DNA of 64,000 nt from Microbacterium sp. MYb72 (GCF_002979415.1 NZ_PCOT01000020.1:1-64000); one strand, 5' to 3'. Counted from the stretch's first letter, positions 7,139 through 16,239 are shown. Numbers and translations: made by a program. The notes: generated by a model from the sequence alone, not told the origin.

Positions 7139-8795
7139 CGCGACCAAGGGCCCGGGTGCGGCGTACCTGAAGGCCGTCGGTGGGCCGACGCGCTCGGAGT
7201 CATTCCGCACCCGCGTCGGATGCACCGAGCCGCGCATCTGCACGCCGCCTCTGCGTGAGCTCACCCCGGCGACGTCGAAGGGCTTCGCCTGCATCGAGTT
7301 CGCCGAGGAAATCCTCGAGATCGAACTGCTGCCATGGCAACGCGCGCTGCTGATCCGCGCGCTCGAACTGAACCCCGACGGCACCTACCGTTTCAAAACC
7401 ATCCTGCTGCTCGTCGCCCGCCAGAACGGCAAGTCGACGCTGATGCAGGTGCTCGCCCTGTGGCGCATGTTCGCCGAGGGTGCACCGCTCGTCATCGGCA
7501 CAGCACAGTCACTCGACATCGCCGAGGAACAGTGGGCGGGCGCGGTCGAGATCGCCGAGGGAATCCCCGAGCTCGCCGAACTCATCCAGCACGTCGACCG
7601 CACCAACGGGAAGAAGGCGCTGCGCCTCGACTCCGGCGAGCGGTACAAAGTCGCCGCGGCATCACGTCGCGGCGGCCGCGGCCTCTCCGGAGACCTCGTG
7701 CTGCTCGACGAACTGCGTGAACATCAGAACTGGCAGGCGTGGGGCGCGGTCACCAAGACCACCATGGCGCGAAGGCTCGCGCAGATCTGGGCCGCATCCA
7801 ACGCCGGCGATATGGCCTCCGTCGTTCTCCGTCGCCTCCGCTCGCTCGCGCACCGCGCGCTTGGCTGGCCTGACGGCAAAGACGGCATGGACGACCTCGA
7901 CAAGCTCGGGGACACACAGGACGAGACGACCGAGGTCGACGACTCGCTCGGCATCTTCGAGTGGTCGTCGGCGCCCGGCCGCGACGTGTGGGATCGCGAA
8001 GGCTGGGCCGAGGCGAATCCCTCGCTCGGCTACACGATCGACCTGCGCTCGATCGCCGCCGCGGCCTCGACGGACCCCGAGTGGGTGTTCCGCACCGAGG
8101 TCATGTGCCAGTTCGTGAACATGCTCGGAACCGGACCGTTCCCGACCGGCTCATGGGCGGCCACACTTGACGCGAAGAACTACCGCATCGAGCGCGACGT
8201 CACCCGCGACCCCGACCGGCCCGCGTGCTACGGCATCGACATGTCGCACGACCGCACGATGGTTTACATCGCGCTCGCCTTCTGGGACACCGAGGGTCGG
8301 ATCCGCGGCGAGATCGTCGCGCAGCGCGCCGGCCCCGACTGGGTGCTGCCGTGGCTGCTCTCCCCGGCGAGGAAGATCGCACCGGATCGCGTCGCATTCC
8401 AGCGACGCGGCGCACCGATCTCGTCGATGTGGGGCGAGTTCGAGGACGCCGGCATCGCGGTCACGCCGTGGGGCGAGGACAAGCTCGCCGGATGGCACGG
8501 CGCCGTGTACGACATGATCCGCAAGGCCGCGACCGACGAGTCGCCGAAAGACGAGACCGAGGACGAGTTCCGCGATCGCGTGCGCATCTCGCACGGCGCA
8601 CAGCCCGTGCTCGATATCGCCGCTTCGACCGCGCAGATCAAGCCTGTGGGTGACGGCTGGGTCATCGACCGCAAGGCATCCCCGGCGGATGCCTCGCCGC
8701 TGCTGGCGTTCATCGCCGCGGTCGGCCTGCTGCAGACCAACCCGGCGCCGCCTTCGGCATCGGCCTACGAGAGCAACGACCTCATGGTCGTCTGA
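7089..8795 (+). CDS. terL: Terminase large subunit
   Basis: ATPase and nuclease that drives genome packaging (568 aa, normal length). The adenine-binding segment LLPWQRALLIRAL (about 80-92) precedes the Walker A VARQNGKST (about 109-117) and Walker B DLVLLDE (about 202-208). The RNase H-like nuclease domain begins near residue 380 with YGIDMSHDR, whose Asp is the expected first metal ligand. The start is GTG, inside the small-subunit gene. Confidence 0.95.
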   Translation: MARKPSSTRSAAASRRSATKGPGAAYLKAVGGPTRSESFRTRVGCTEPRICTPPLRELTPATSKGFACIEFAEEILEIELLPWQRALLIRALELNPDGTYRFKTILLLVARQNGKSTLMQVLALWRMFAEGAPLVIGTAQSLDIAEEQWAGAVEIAEGIPELAELIQHVDRTNGKKALRLDSGERYKVAAASRRGGRGLSGDLVLLDELREHQNWQAWGAVTKTTMARRLAQIWAASNAGDMASVVLRRLRSLAHRALGWPDGKDGMDDLDKLGDTQDETTEVDDSLGIFEWSSAPGRDVWDREGWAEANPSLGYTIDLRSIAAAASTDPEWVFRTEVMCQFVNMLGTGPFPTGSWAATLDAKNYRIERDVTRDPDRPACYGIDMSHDRTMVYIALAFWDTEGRIRGEIVAQRAGPDWVLPWLLSPARKIAPDRVAFQRRGAPISSMWGEFEDAGIAVTPWGEDKLAGWHGAVYDMIRKAATDESPKDETEDEFRDRVRISHGAQPVLDIAASTAQIKPVGDGWVIDRKASPADASPLLAFIAAVGLLQTNPAPPSASAYESNDLMVV

Positions 8796-8809
8796 CGAGA
8801 GGTGCTGAC

Positions 8810-9019
8810 ATGGGTGCATTCCGCAAGGTGCTTCTGCTCCGAACCGTGATCGTGAACCTCACGAACGGGGCATCCATCTCGGGCGTGCTGTACCGCGATC
8901 CGGGGAACCTGATCGTCCTGAAGAACGCGACCTACTTCGAGCAGGGCACGGAGCCGGCGTCTCTCGATGGCGACACCGTCATCGACCGCGCACAGGTGTT
9001 GTTCGTGCAGGCACCGTAG
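8810..9019 (+). CDS. Sm-like small protein between terminase and portal (69 aa)
   Basis: A small all-beta protein. VIVNLTNGASISGVLYRDPGNLIVLKNATY matches the pattern of an Sm1 motif (strand, N/D-G, x-G, then a second strand), and VIDRAQVLFVQ resembles the shorter Sm2 strand. I infer a five-stranded Sm/SH3-like barrel. It lies 14 nt after terL and 13 nt before the portal gene, so a structural or packaging role is more likely than RNA binding. No experimental role is known to me. Confidence 0.75.
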   Translation: MGAFRKVLLLRTVIVNLTNGASISGVLYRDPGNLIVLKNATYFEQGTEPASLDGDTVIDRAQVLFVQAP

Positions 9020-9032
9020 GGGAGGGCACACG

Positions 9033-11171
9033 ATGGTTTTCGCCGTCTCCGAGGGCAAGCTCCTCGCCGTTCAGAAGCCGAGCTATCAGGCGCCGACCGC
9101 GCTGCGTATCAGCGATGACCTCTCGCAGGACTACTCGTCGATCTATCGCCAGCAGCCGTCGGTCCGAACGGTGGTCGACTTTCTCGCCCGCAACGTCGCG
9201 CAGCTCTCGCTGCACACGTTCCGCCGCCTGGATGACTCCGACCGTGCGCGCGTGACGGATCACCCGTTCGCGCAGATGATGCGCACGCCGAACCCCTACA
9301 CCACGGGCTACCGCCTGATCTTCTCCCTCATCGCCGACCGGGGCATCTACGATCGTGCGCTCTGGGTGAAGGTGTTCCAGGACGGCAAGTCGATGCTGGT
9401 CCGGATCCCGCCGCGTCTGTGGACGATCAAGGACGACGACAACTGGCTCGCGCCGACGGAGTTCATCGTCAAGGGCAACAAGGGCAAGACCACGCTGGCG
9501 GCGAAGGACGTCGTCTACTTCCGCGGGTACAACCCCGAGGACGAGCGTTACGGGCTCTCACCGATCGAGTCACTGCGCCGCGTGCTCTCCGAGGAGTACG
9601 CCGCAGGCCAGATGCGCGAGCAGGCGATGCGCAACGGCGCCCGGATTGGCGGATACATCCAGCGCCCTGCCGGCGCTCCCGAGTGGTCAGACCCCGCGCG
9701 GCAGCGCTTCGCCACCGGATGGCGCTCGCAGTACGCCGGCCAGACTGCGACTGAGGGTGGCGGTACCCCCGTGCTCGAGGACGGCATGACGTTCGTCGCC
9801 GCTGGTCACTCCGCGAAGGACATGCAGTACATCGAGGCACGCAAGCTCTCCCGCGAGGAGGCGGCCGCGGCGTACTTCATCCCGCCGCCCATGGTCGGAA
9901 TCCTCGATCACGCGACGTTCGGCAATATCGAAGAGCAGCACAAGATGCTCTACCAGGACACCCTGGGGCCGATCCTGCAGGAGGTTCAGCAGGAGATCGC
10001 GCTGCAGATCCTCCCGGACTTCGACGACGCTGACGACCTCTACAACGAGTTCAACATGCTTGAGAAGCTGCGCGGATCGTTCGAGGAGCAGGCATCGCAG
10101 ATGCAGTCCTCGGTCGGCGCCCCGTTCCTCACTCGGAACGAGGCGCGCGCGAAGCTGAACCTGCCACGCATCGAAGGTGCTGACGAACTCGTCGTGCCGC
10201 TGAACGTGCTCGTCGGCGGCCTCGCCTCTCCCACCGATCAGGTATCGGCGGGATCCGGTGGAGGCTCGCTGCCCGAGCTCGAGGCGACGACCTCCGATGC
10301 GCTCACCGCAGACGAGATTCAGACCCTCGTGAACGCGGCGGCCACGCTGATTCGTTCGGGCTTCGACCCGGTCGAGGCGCTCATCGCCGTCGGCCTGGAT
10401 CCGATCAAGCACCTCGGCCTGCTGCCCGTCACCGTTCAGCGGCCGCAGGAGCCGGAGAACGTCGACCAGGAAGCGGTCGACGACCTCAAGGGGCGGGTGG
10501 TGCGGGTCAAGTCCCGACCGTCTGCAGCCCAGGTTGCGAAGTCGGCGCAGGTGCTCACGGAGTTCTTCGACAGGCAGGAACGCTCCGTACGTTCCGCGCT
10601 CGGCGCTAAGGACGCGGACTGGTGGGACGGCGAGCGGTGGGATCGAGAACTCGGCGGGGCCCTGCTGGCGCTCTCGTCCTCGATCACCACGGCCGTCGCC
10701 CGCAAGCAGCTCGAACGTCTCGGCGTCGACCCTGACGAGTACGACGTCGATCGGACGATGGCGTGGATGCGGAAGGTCGCATCCGCAAACGCATCGAGTA
10801 TCAACGCCGCCACCGAGGCCGCCGTCACCGCGGCGATCGCGAGCGACGAGGACACGCCGGCCGCGGTCGCACACGTCTTCGACGTCGCGAAGTCCGCGCG
10901 AGCGCAACAGGGCGGGCTCACGCTCGCGACCTCGCTCGCCGGATTCGCCTCAGTCGAAGCCGTGCAGCAGGTGCGAGGCACCCGATCCGCGACGAAGACG
11001 TGGATCGTCACATCCAGCAACCCCCGAGCATCGCACGCCGCGATGGCCGGACAGACGGTTCCCATCGATTCCACGTTCACGAACGGCGCCAAGTGGCCGG
11101 GCGACAGCTCAGCACTCGACGTCGACGAGGTCGCCGGCTGTTCCTGCGACGTCGAGATCAACTTCGAGTAG
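9033..11171 (+). CDS. Portal protein fused to a MuF-like domain
   Basis: Forms the dodecameric portal through which DNA enters the capsid. Residues about 40-410 follow the HK97 portal pattern (VRTVVDFLARNVAQL; DERYGLSPIESLRRVLSEEY; FIPPPMVGILDHATFGNIEEQ). The C-terminal third is long and helical and ends with a MuF-type segment: KTWIVTSSNPRASHAAMAGQ, then FTNGAKWPGD and CSCDVE. MuF domains are minor head proteins, so this 712-aa product combines both functions. I chose the ATG at 9033, just after the upstream gene, with GGGGAGGG nearby. The protease gene follows after 12 nt. Confidence 0.93.
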   Translation: MVFAVSEGKLLAVQKPSYQAPTALRISDDLSQDYSSIYRQQPSVRTVVDFLARNVAQLSLHTFRRLDDSDRARVTDHPFAQMMRTPNPYTTGYRLIFSLIADRGIYDRALWVKVFQDGKSMLVRIPPRLWTIKDDDNWLAPTEFIVKGNKGKTTLAAKDVVYFRGYNPEDERYGLSPIESLRRVLSEEYAAGQMREQAMRNGARIGGYIQRPAGAPEWSDPARQRFATGWRSQYAGQTATEGGGTPVLEDGMTFVAAGHSAKDMQYIEARKLSREEAAAAYFIPPPMVGILDHATFGNIEEQHKMLYQDTLGPILQEVQQEIALQILPDFDDADDLYNEFNMLEKLRGSFEEQASQMQSSVGAPFLTRNEARAKLNLPRIEGADELVVPLNVLVGGLASPTDQVSAGSGGGSLPELEATTSDALTADEIQTLVNAAATLIRSGFDPVEALIAVGLDPIKHLGLLPVTVQRPQEPENVDQEAVDDLKGRVVRVKSRPSAAQVAKSAQVLTEFFDRQERSVRSALGAKDADWWDGERWDRELGGALLALSSSITTAVARKQLERLGVDPDEYDVDRTMAWMRKVASANASSINAATEAAVTAAIASDEDTPAAVAHVFDVAKSARAQQGGLTLATSLAGFASVEAVQQVRGTRSATKTWIVTSSNPRASHAAMAGQTVPIDSTFTNGAKWPGDSSALDVDEVAGCSCDVEINFE

Positions 11172-11183
11172 GAGGGTCCCGCG

Positions 11184-11939
11184 ATGGATCTGAAGATCTG
11201 CACCGTCAAGGTCAAGGCGATCGGCGACGAAACCGCCGACGGGACTTTCCAGGCCTATGCCTCCGTGTTCGACAACGTCGACAGTTACGGCGACGTGGTC
11301 CGCAAGGGCGCGTTCGAGCGCACGCTCGCCGAGTGGGCCGAGAAGGAGGAGAAGCTGCCGCTGCTGTGGGGGCACGACTTCTACGACCCCTTCTCGAACA
11401 TCGGGCACATCGAGGAAGCGAAGGAAGACGAGCACGGCCTCTGGGTAGAAGGCGTCCTCGACCTCGAGAACCCGAAGGCCGCGCAGGTGTACCGCCTCAT
11501 CAAGGGCGGCCGCGTCGCGCAGATGTCGTTCGCCTTCGACACCGAGTCCTCGCGACGAGGCACGGTCGACGGCATCGACGTGAACGAGCTACTCGACCTG
11601 ACCCTCTACGAGGTGTCCGTCGTGCCGCTCGGTGCGAACGCCGAGACAGAGATCCTCGCAGTGAAGCACGGGCTGAAGGCCGGCCGGGTGCTCTCCGCGA
11701 AGAACGAGACCGCGCTGCGCTCCGCGCTGGAACAGATCCAGTCCGGAGTGACAGCGGTGAAGGACGTGCTCGCCGCAGTCGGCGAGTCCGAAGACGAAGG
11801 CAAGGCCCGCGGAAGCGAACCGGCCAAGACGACCGAAGAGCCCGATGGGGTCAAGGCCGTCGAGGAGCCCACGCGCACGCCGTCCGCCCTGACGCGTCTG
11901 CAGCTCGAGCTCGCGCAGGGCGAGTTCGAAACCATCTAG
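11184..11939 (+). CDS. HK97-type prohead protease
   Basis: Serine protease (S78/herpes assemblin-like fold) that cleaves the scaffold part of the capsid protein during head maturation. The catalytic His is in LLWGHD (H64) and the catalytic Ser in QMSFAF (S115). The N-terminus AYASVFDNVDSYGDVVRKGAF is typical. The protease core is about 170 aa; the remaining roughly 80 residues are acidic and helical and may act as scaffold. The capsid gene lies 21 nt downstream. Confidence 0.93.
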   Translation: MDLKICTVKVKAIGDETADGTFQAYASVFDNVDSYGDVVRKGAFERTLAEWAEKEEKLPLLWGHDFYDPFSNIGHIEEAKEDEHGLWVEGVLDLENPKAAQVYRLIKGGRVAQMSFAFDTESSRRGTVDGIDVNELLDLTLYEVSVVPLGANAETEILAVKHGLKAGRVLSAKNETALRSALEQIQSGVTAVKDVLAAVGESEDEGKARGSEPAKTTEEPDGVKAVEEPTRTPSALTRLQLELAQGEFETI

Positions 11940-11960
11940 TCCTGAAAGGGGACAACGCAC

Positions 11961-13265
11961 ATGAGTGCAGCAATCAAGGAGCGGATGGGCGCAGCGCTGA
12001 AGACCGCGCGCGACATCTCGGAGCTGGCGGAGCGCGAAGGTCGCGACCTCACGCCGGAGGAGAACGAGAAGGCCACTGCGGCTCTTCTCGACTACAAGGC
12101 GGCGAAGAAGGACTTCGAGCGCACGCAGTCGACCGAGGCGCTGAAGTCGGCGCTCTCGGAGATCGGCGTCGACCTCGGCCTCGAGCCCGCCGGACAGAAG
12201 GCAACGCCTGACGCGTTCCGTCAGCCCTCGAAGCTGAAGAGCATCGGTCAGATGTTCGCTGAGTCGGCCGAGTACAAGTCGATGATGGGCCAGTTCGCGG
12301 ACGGCCGCATCAACGAGAAGGCTCGCGTGCAGTCGGCGCCGATGGGCGTGAAGGCGCTCGTCACCGGCGCATCCGACACCTCGGGCGGCGCGTTCGTCAA
12401 CACCGACATCCAGAACATCCTCGAGATGCTCGGACGTCGCGAGCTGACCGTGCGCGATCTGATCTCGGTCCGCCAGACCGAGTCGGACACCGTCGAATAC
12501 GTGCGTCAGACCACGCAGCTCTCGAGCGCCGCACCGGTGCCCGAGGCGACGTCCGCCGCAGCACCCACCGCACCCGGGACTGCCGGCGCGCTCGTTCTCA
12601 ACGCCGGTGGCGGGTACAAGCCCGAGGGCTCGATGGCCTTCGAGAAGGTCACCGCGACGGTCAAGACGATCGCCGAGTGGGTGCCGGCCACGAAGCGCGG
12701 CCTCGCCGACGCGTCGCAGCTGCGCGGCCTCATCGACGACGAGCTCCGCGCCGATCTGGCGGAGGAGGAAGAGGACCAGATCCTCAACGGATCCGGCTCG
12801 GGTGAGAACCTGACCGGCATCCTGCAGACCTCCGGCATCCAGACCCAGGCGTGGACGGACGACCTCCTCACCACGATCCGCAAGGCGAAGACGAAGACCC
12901 GCACCGTGGGCCGCGTCGCCGCGAACGGCATCGTGCTGAACCCGGAGGACGCCGAGCGTCTCGACCTGCTGCGGCCCACGGGCGGGGACGGCCAGTTCTA
13001 CGGGCCCGGCCCGTTCGCTGGCGCGGGCGTCCACACGGTCTGGGGTCTGCCGATCGTCGAGTCCGAGGCCATCGCCGCCGGCACCGGCCTCGTGGGCGAC
13101 TACACCAAGGCGGTCCTCTGGGACCGTGAGCAGGCGTCCATCACCGCCACCGACTCACACGCGGACTTCTTCATCCGCAACCTCGTCGCCATCCTCGGCG
13201 AGGAGCGTGTCGCGTTCGGTGTCACCCGTCCGAAGGCGTTCGTCTCGGTCGACCTGACCGCGTAG
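11961..13265 (+). CDS. Major capsid protein (HK97 fold)
   Basis: The 434-aa product starts with about 100 residues of helical delta-domain (SELAEREGRDLTPEENEKA) expected to be removed by the upstream protease. The HK97-fold core follows (GGAFVNTDIQNILEMLGRR; WVPATKRGLADASQLRGLID; ANGIVLNPEDAERLDLLR; WGLPIVESEAIAAGT). Length and order fit the family. A ribosome-binding site, AAAGGGGA, precedes the ATG. Confidence 0.95.
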   Translation: MSAAIKERMGAALKTARDISELAEREGRDLTPEENEKATAALLDYKAAKKDFERTQSTEALKSALSEIGVDLGLEPAGQKATPDAFRQPSKLKSIGQMFAESAEYKSMMGQFADGRINEKARVQSAPMGVKALVTGASDTSGGAFVNTDIQNILEMLGRRELTVRDLISVRQTESDTVEYVRQTTQLSSAAPVPEATSAAAPTAPGTAGALVLNAGGGYKPEGSMAFEKVTATVKTIAEWVPATKRGLADASQLRGLIDDELRADLAEEEEDQILNGSGSGENLTGILQTSGIQTQAWTDDLLTTIRKAKTKTRTVGRVAANGIVLNPEDAERLDLLRPTGGDGQFYGPGPFAGAGVHTVWGLPIVESEAIAAGTGLVGDYTKAVLWDREQASITATDSHADFFIRNLVAILGEERVAFGVTRPKAFVSVDLTA

Positions 13266-13281
13266 CCGAGAGGGGATCACC

Positions 13282-13677
13282 GTGGCGAAATGCAAAGTCT
13301 GCGGCGCACCGCATCGCGCGTGTGGGCCGCAGACCACGGTGATCCCCGTCGACTCGAACGTGACCCGATCTTCAGGAGGAGACATGGGACTGCAGGCATA
13401 CGAAGTCGTCACCGAAGGACGACACCCGCAAAAGACCACGCTGATGCTGTCCGACGAGGACGCGAAGCGACTGGGCGTGTTCGACCAGAAGTCGAAGACG
13501 ACCGAGTCGACGGGCGCCCCCAAGAAGGCGGCAGCGAAGACAAGCACGCCGCGCAAGGCGCGCACGCCTCGCAACAAGGCTGCGAAGCCCGCAGCCGACA
13601 AGGCCGCCGAGGTGGCACCCGTGACGCCGCCTGCGGGCAGCGTCGAAGACGCGTCCGACCCGGACGCAAGCGAGTAG
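13282..13677 (+). CDS. Zinc-knuckle and basic-tail phage protein with two possible starts
   Basis: From the GTG at 13282 the product is 131 aa, beginning CKVCGAPHRACG, a likely zinc knuckle. From the ATG at 13384, which has a stronger AGGAGG 4 nt upstream, it is 97 aa and lacks the knuckle. Both forms share MGLQAYEVVTEGRHPQKTTL and a long Lys/Ala/Pro-rich tail. It sits between capsid and connector genes, where many actinophages have a small head protein. Function unknown. Confidence 0.7.
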   Translation: MAKCKVCGAPHRACGPQTTVIPVDSNVTRSSGGDMGLQAYEVVTEGRHPQKTTLMLSDEDAKRLGVFDQKSKTTESTGAPKKAAAKTSTPRKARTPRNKAAKPAADKAAEVAPVTPPAGSVEDASDPDASE

Positions 13678-13683
13678 CAGGGG

Positions 13684-14223
13684 GTGGCGGGGATGGCGCT
13701 TCAGACCGAGTCGTTCGCGACAGCGCAGGAAATGGCTGATCGGTCGCAGGGCGCGATCCCCGTCAACCACCCCTTCCTCGAGAAGGAACTCAAGGCCGCA
13801 ACCGCGACCATCCGGAATGCGTGCGGATGGCACATCGCGAAGGTCGAGACCCTCACGTTCGAGCGCGTCGGCCCGTACGCGGAACACATCTGGCTGCCCG
13901 CGATGGCGATCGCATCCATCACCGCCGCGACCATCGACGGCACCGTGCTCGCCGTGGACTCCATCGAGTTCGACAAGATGACCGGCTGGACGAACCTCTG
14001 CGGTCGTCGCCGGTCCGTGACTTTCACCGCAGGCTTCGCCGAGGTACCAGCGGATCTCGTGACGCTGACGCTCGAGCTCGCCGCCGGTGCGCTCGGCTCG
14101 CCGACCGGAATCACGCGCGAGCAGGCGGGCGGCGTGTCCGTCACCTACGCCCGCAGCTCCGGTGCACTGCAATCGGCCGACCAGGACCGGCTCGCCGCCT
14201 ACAAGATCGGATGGCTGCCGTGA
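13684..14223 (+). CDS. Head-tail connector protein
   Basis: A 179-aa protein in the adaptor position directly after the capsid. It has the features of gp6-like adaptors: an N-terminal helix (NHPFLEKELKAATATIRNAC), a beta core (SVTFTAGFAEVPADLVTLTLEL) and a C-terminal tail ending YKIGWLP. It should bind the portal ring. Start is GTG at 13684 or ATG at 13693; neither is clearly better. It overlaps the next gene by 4 nt. Confidence 0.8.
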   Translation: MAGMALQTESFATAQEMADRSQGAIPVNHPFLEKELKAATATIRNACGWHIAKVETLTFERVGPYAEHIWLPAMAIASITAATIDGTVLAVDSIEFDKMTGWTNLCGRRRSVTFTAGFAEVPADLVTLTLELAAGALGSPTGITREQAGGVSVTYARSSGALQSADQDRLAAYKIGWLP

Positions 14224-14561
14224 TCAGCGGCATCGTCGCCCGGCACGCCGTCGTGCGCGAACGACCGCAGATGGTCGACAACGGCAGAGGCGGCGTCGAG
14301 GCAGACTTCACCGACGCGACGCCCGTCGACCTGCCCGGATGGGCGCTCGACGCCGGCAACACAGTCGCCGACCTTCAGAACCGCGACGGCGCCGCGATCC
14401 GGTGGACCGCTCGCGGCCCGTTCGACGCCGACGTCGAACGCCACGACCGCATCACCGTTTTCGGTGAGCGCTGCAAGATCGACGGCGCCGTGGTGCGACA
14501 GCCCGGCCCGTCGCCGCGCACCTCGCACACGATCCTGTCGCTCGTCTCTTGGGAGGGCTGA
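14220..14561 (+). CDS. Head-tail stopper or head completion protein
   Basis: The 113-aa beta-rich product (RITVFGERCKIDGAVVRQPG, then HTILSLVSWEG) sits in the head-closure position of HK97-like phages. I chose the GTG at 14220 because it overlaps the upstream stop (GTGA); an ATG at 14211 is also possible. The role is inferred from gene order and fold impression. Confidence 0.7.
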   Translation: MISGIVARHAVVRERPQMVDNGRGGVEADFTDATPVDLPGWALDAGNTVADLQNRDGAAIRWTARGPFDADVERHDRITVFGERCKIDGAVVRQPGPSPRTSHTILSLVSWEG

Positions 14562-14812
14562 TGGCTGCCAAAGGCATGCGCATCAAGGTCAACCGCGACG
14601 CGATCCGAAAGCTTCTCGCATCGCAGGAAGTCGCCGACAACCTCACCCCTCGCGGTGAGCGCATCGCGGCCGCCGCCGGTGAAGGCTTCGAGGCGACGAC
14701 TTCGAAGAACCGCGACCGCGTGGTCGTGTTCGTGACCGCGACCACGACGGAGGCGAAGCGCGCGGAAGCTGAGGATCGTGCTCTGACTCGCAGCATCGGC
14801 GCCGGGAGGTGA
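14561..14812 (+). CDS. Small neck or minor tail protein (83 aa)
   Basis: MRIKVNRDAIRKLLASQEVA resembles the N-terminal helix of HK97 gp10-like neck/tail-completion proteins. A helix and a beta hairpin (DRVVVFVTATTTEAK) follow. Shorter than typical gp10 proteins. It is joined to its neighbours by TGATG and GTGA overlaps. The role rests on position. Confidence 0.7.
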   Translation: MAAKGMRIKVNRDAIRKLLASQEVADNLTPRGERIAAAAGEGFEATTSKNRDRVVVFVTATTTEAKRAEAEDRALTRSIGAGR

Positions 14813-15246
14813 CCGTGGAACTCCTGATCCCCGAAGACGTCGAGGTGCGTGCGCTCGCGGAACTCTCCACCATGCTCCCGCTCCACGGCTTCCCCGAGGT
14901 CACGACCGCGAACCGGCGGCTCGGCACGAAGATCCCCACCACGAACCCCAAACCCGACGTCTTCGGCCGCCTCATCGCTGCAGGCGGGACGACACGTGAC
15001 CTCGTCACAGACTCGCCGGCGCTCAGTCTCGAAGGCTACTCAGTGAAGGAGCAGGAAGCGCGCGACCTGTGCGCGCTCATGCTGGCGATCATCGAGGCTG
15101 CCGTCCGGGCCGGTTCGCTCGGCGGCGCGACCATCTACCGATCCCGGACAGCGTCTCTTCCGCAGAGCTTGCCAAACCCGCTGGTGCCGGATCACTTTCG
15201 GTTCACCGCTCTGATCTCCGTCGACCTGCGCAGGGTCACGGCCTGA
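14809..15246 (+). CDS. Tail terminator-like protein
   Basis: A 145-aa protein with an N-terminal region ending in TTANRRLGTKIPTTNPKPDVF and a C-terminal beta region finishing HFRFTALISVDLRRV. This is the usual pattern of tail completion/terminator proteins, which cap the tail tube. It lies directly before the major tail protein. GTG start at 14809, or a second GTG at 14815. Confidence 0.7.
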   Translation: MTVELLIPEDVEVRALAELSTMLPLHGFPEVTTANRRLGTKIPTTNPKPDVFGRLIAAGGTTRDLVTDSPALSLEGYSVKEQEARDLCALMLAIIEAAVRAGSLGGATIYRSRTASLPQSLPNPLVPDHFRFTALISVDLRRVTA

Positions 15247-15310
15247 GTTCCCACTCGCGCACCGCTCCGACCGGGGCGGTGCTCATCCATGCCTGAAAGG
15301 GGCAACTGCG

Positions 15311-15892
15311 ATGTCAGTGAACAGCAAGAAGGTGTTCGTCGGTGCGCCCGATCAGGCGACGACCGGCGCGATCCTCACGGGTCCGGAGACGGACGTCATC
15401 CCCGAGACGATCGATGACTTCGTCTACACCGGCCTGAAGGACTCCGGCTACGTCGGCGAAGACGGCGTGACAGTCACGCCGACCGAGTCGACTGAGTCGA
15501 TCAAGGATTGGTCTCTGAAGACGATCCGCAAGATCCTCACCGAGTTCGACGCGACGCTCGCCTGGGCGCACCTCGAACTCTCCGAGGAAGCGCTCAAGAA
15601 CTACATGGGCGACGACAACGTCGAGGTCACTGCGGCGACCGCGTCGAAGGGCACGCTCACCCGCGCGGCGATCGCCGGCGAGGCCCGCCCGATCAAGGCC
15701 TGGTACATCAAGGTCAAGGACGGCGACCGTCGCGCACTGATCTTCGTACCCCACGGGCAGGTCACCGAGCGCGGCGAGATCTCGCTGCTCGCCTCCGCGG
15801 CGATCACCCTCCCGGTGACGCTCACGACGTACCCGGACGCCGCCGGCAAGAACGTCTACATCTTCCTGGACGACGGCGTCGTCTCGGCCTGA
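15311..15892 (+). CDS. Major tail tube protein
   Basis: The 193-aa protein is largely beta (YVGEDGVTVTPTESTESIKD; GEISLLASAAITLPVTLTTYP) with the acidic, Thr-rich composition of siphovirus tail tube proteins. It lies between the terminator protein and the assembly chaperones. A good ribosome-binding site (AAAGGGG) precedes the ATG. Confidence 0.85.
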   Translation: MSVNSKKVFVGAPDQATTGAILTGPETDVIPETIDDFVYTGLKDSGYVGEDGVTVTPTESTESIKDWSLKTIRKILTEFDATLAWAHLELSEEALKNYMGDDNVEVTAATASKGTLTRAAIAGEARPIKAWYIKVKDGDRRALIFVPHGQVTERGEISLLASAAITLPVTLTTYPDAAGKNVYIFLDDGVVSA

Positions 15893-15975
15893 CCTGTCAG
15901 ACCGTCGCGGCCGGGCGCCGGGAACCCGTTCGGTCGCGACGCACCAACCCTCCGGTTCCCAGAAAGCAGGTTCCC

Positions 15976-16239
15976 ATGTTGGAGAAGTTCCATTACACGA
16001 TCGGTGAGACCGAGATCACGCTGCCTCGCTTCGAGGACATCGAGGTCGGTGTCATCCGCAAGATCCGCAAGCTGGGTCAGGTCGACCAGATTCTGACTCT
16101 CATCGAGAGTTACCTCGACGAGGTGCAGCTCGAGGCGTTCGACACCCTGACCCGTGAGGGACTCGAGGAGTTCGCAACGGCCTGGCGCACGGGATCGAGC
16201 GTGACGCTGGGGGAATCCTCGGCCTCCTCGAACTCGTAG
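15976..16239 (+). CDS. Tail assembly chaperone, short form (G)
   Basis: The unshifted 87-aa product (MLEKFHYTIGETEITLPRFE, then DIEVGVIRKIRKLGQVDQIL). Such G proteins bind the tape measure protein during tail assembly. The frame ends at a TAG just after the slippery site. It begins 83 nt after the major tail protein gene. Confidence 0.85.
   Translation: MLEKFHYTIGETEITLPRFEDIEVGVIRKIRKLGQVDQILTLIESYLDEVQLEAFDTLTREGLEEFATAWRTGSSVTLGESSASSNS

Noticed and set aside
9687-10907. A 406-codon minus-strand open frame across the portal gene
   Set aside because: Antisense to a recognised structural gene, with no domain and biased composition.
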